From: Marivirga arenosa
GTDB taxonomy: Bacteria > Bacteroidota > Bacteroidia > Cytophagales > Cyclobacteriaceae
Assembly (NCBI RefSeq): GCF_030503875.2
Contig: NZ_CP129968.2
Span: 1,321,001-1,385,000, forward strand
DNA: 64,000 nt
Direction: 5' to 3'
Positions 63,087-64,000 of this stretch are shown piece by piece; the stretch's first letter is position 1, and every line of letters starts with the position of its first letter. A model generated the notes under the pieces. The model was not told the DNA's origin. It saw nothing but the letters and a program-made list of their open reading frames with translations, and ran no database searches. The translations under genes and the position numbers were made by a program.

Positions 63087-64000
63087 ATGAAAAAGTTAGT
63101 TATAATCGTTTTAAGTACTTGTCTTTCAATTTCTGTAGGCTTTTCACAAAGAATTGGTGTTTTAATGGATAGTTATGTAGTGGAAAGATGGATGAATGAT
63201 AGATATCATATATGTGATCAGATCAAAACACTAGGAGGAGAATCAATTGTAGAGGTAGCCAATGGAAATGCGGATGTTCAGGTAAGTCAGGCGAAAGCGC
63301 TTATTGATGATGGTGTGAAAGTTTTAATAGTAGTGCCAGTTGATATTCAAAAAGGATTAGAGATTGTTGATTATGCGCAGGAAAAAGGAGTTAGTGTAAT
63401 TGCCTATGACCGGATTATACCATCAGAAAATACAGACTTATATTTATCATTTGATAATGAAATGGTTGGAGAACTTCAAGCTAAGGAAGCTTTAAAGCAC
63501 GCAAGAAAAGGAAATTACATTTTGATCAACGGACCCAAATCAGATTATAATGCGATCTTGTTTAGAAAAGGACAACTTAAAGTATTGAACCCCTTAGCTA
63601 GAAAAGGTGAAGTAAATATTTATAAAGATATAGTGCTCTCTAATTGGGGTGAGTTAGATGCATTTTTAGAAATGCAGGAGGTATTCATGAAACTAGATAA
63701 AGAGATTGTAGCTATTATTGCAGCAAATGATGCTTTAGCAAACGGAGTGATTTCAGCACTTAGTAGTAATGAAATATCAGAGAAAATCTACATAACAGGT
63801 CAAGATGCTGAAATTGAAGCAGTAAGGAACTTAAAGAAAGGCTTGCAAGATATGACTATTTATAAACCAATTAAACAATTGGCATATTTAGCCGCTGAAA
63901 GTGCTATGAAAATAGCAAATGGTCAGATTATTGATGAGGCAAAAGATTCTAAGATTGCTGGAGTAATGGTAAAATCAATTTTACTGAATCCAATGGTAGT
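63087..64000 (+). CDS. XylF-like periplasmic sugar-binding protein, cut by window edge
   Basis: This frame opens at ATG 63087 and runs past the right edge, so only about 304 residues are visible. After a signal peptide (residues 1-20, ending GFSQ) it reads as a type I periplasmic binding protein of the D-xylose (XylF) group: RIGVLMDSYVVERW, VIAYDRIIPSEN, AANDALANGVISAL, ITGQDAEIEAV and DMTIYKPIKQLAYLAA. It would bind a sugar outside the inner membrane. Since related proteins occur both as transporter subunits and fused in front of sensor kinases in Bacteroidota, the C-terminal part outside the window is needed to decide. Confidence 0.88.
   Translation, partial: MKKLVIIVLSTCLSISVGFSQRIGVLMDSYVVERWMNDRYHICDQIKTLGGESIVEVANGNADVQVSQAKALIDDGVKVLIVVPVDIQKGLEIVDYAQEKGVSVIAYDRIIPSENTDLYLSFDNEMVGELQAKEALKHARKGNYILINGPKSDYNAILFRKGQLKVLNPLARKGEVNIYKDIVLSNWGELDAFLEMQEVFMKLDKEIVAIIAANDALANGVISALSSNEISEKIYITGQDAEIEAVRNLKKGLQDMTIYKPIKQLAYLAAESAMKIANGQIIDEAKDSKIAGVMVKSILLNPMV

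Overview
The window reads as a low-GC Bacteroidota chromosome, most likely Cytophagales. The evidence is an Alternative Complex III plus caa3-type oxidase operon, a promoter of the TTTG-N19-TAnnTTTG type, CarboxypepD_reg/outer-membrane barrel proteins, and Bacteroidota-style GG-leader peptides. A Marivirga-like genus would fit, but that is a guess. No insertion sequence, CRISPR array or rRNA was seen. Both ends cut genes: an acetyl-CoA synthetase on the left and a sugar-binding protein on the right.

Region 1 (1-5824) holds the 3' end of acs, then a cNMP/CBS/DUF294 nucleotidyltransferase and a DnaQ-like exonuclease (an acetate-metabolism neighbourhood known from other bacteria), an S10 serine carboxypeptidase and a convergent aldo/keto reductase. 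Region 2 (6307-22956) is one long respiratory unit: a Bacteroidota promoter, actABCDEF, coxB, coxA, heme A synthase, heme O synthase, two subunit III genes and subunit IV. A strong terminator follows, then a Sco-like protein that has lost its copper ligands, a DUF420 membrane protein and a small CxxC membrane protein. Region 3 (23054-35640) carries an NtrY-like histidine kinase, a very large exported protein, an MlaEF lipid-transport pair, an SDR, and a DegT aminotransferase plus PglF/WbpM-like dehydratase pair for surface sugars.

Region 4 (about 35780-59632) is the accessory island and the main interest: a class I lanthipeptide system. In order it has an outer-membrane barrel protein, an unknown 319-residue protein, two LanC-like cyclases (the first without the second zinc Cys and His), a luciferase-like flavin enzyme, a third complete LanC, a lanthipeptide precursor with four core cysteines, a full-length LanB, an exported S9 glutamyl-endopeptidase-like protease, two further GG-leader peptides without cysteine (one only 57 codons), a C39-peptidase ABC exporter, a short HlyD-like protein, a second full-length LanB, a LytS-type kinase, a LytTR response regulator and a 35-codon peptide gene before a terminator. 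Four copies of a direct repeat, NGTCTA(A) twice at exactly 21-bp spacing, lie upstream of the outer-membrane gene, the lanthipeptide precursor, the second peptide gene and the 35-codon gene. This is the geometry of LytTR regulator sites, so the cluster looks like one regulon under its own two-component system.

Region 5 (59671-64000) returns to ordinary genes: a NUDIX protein, an ABC-F ATPase, tRNA-Leu(CAA) with a terminator, and the start of a XylF-like binding protein.
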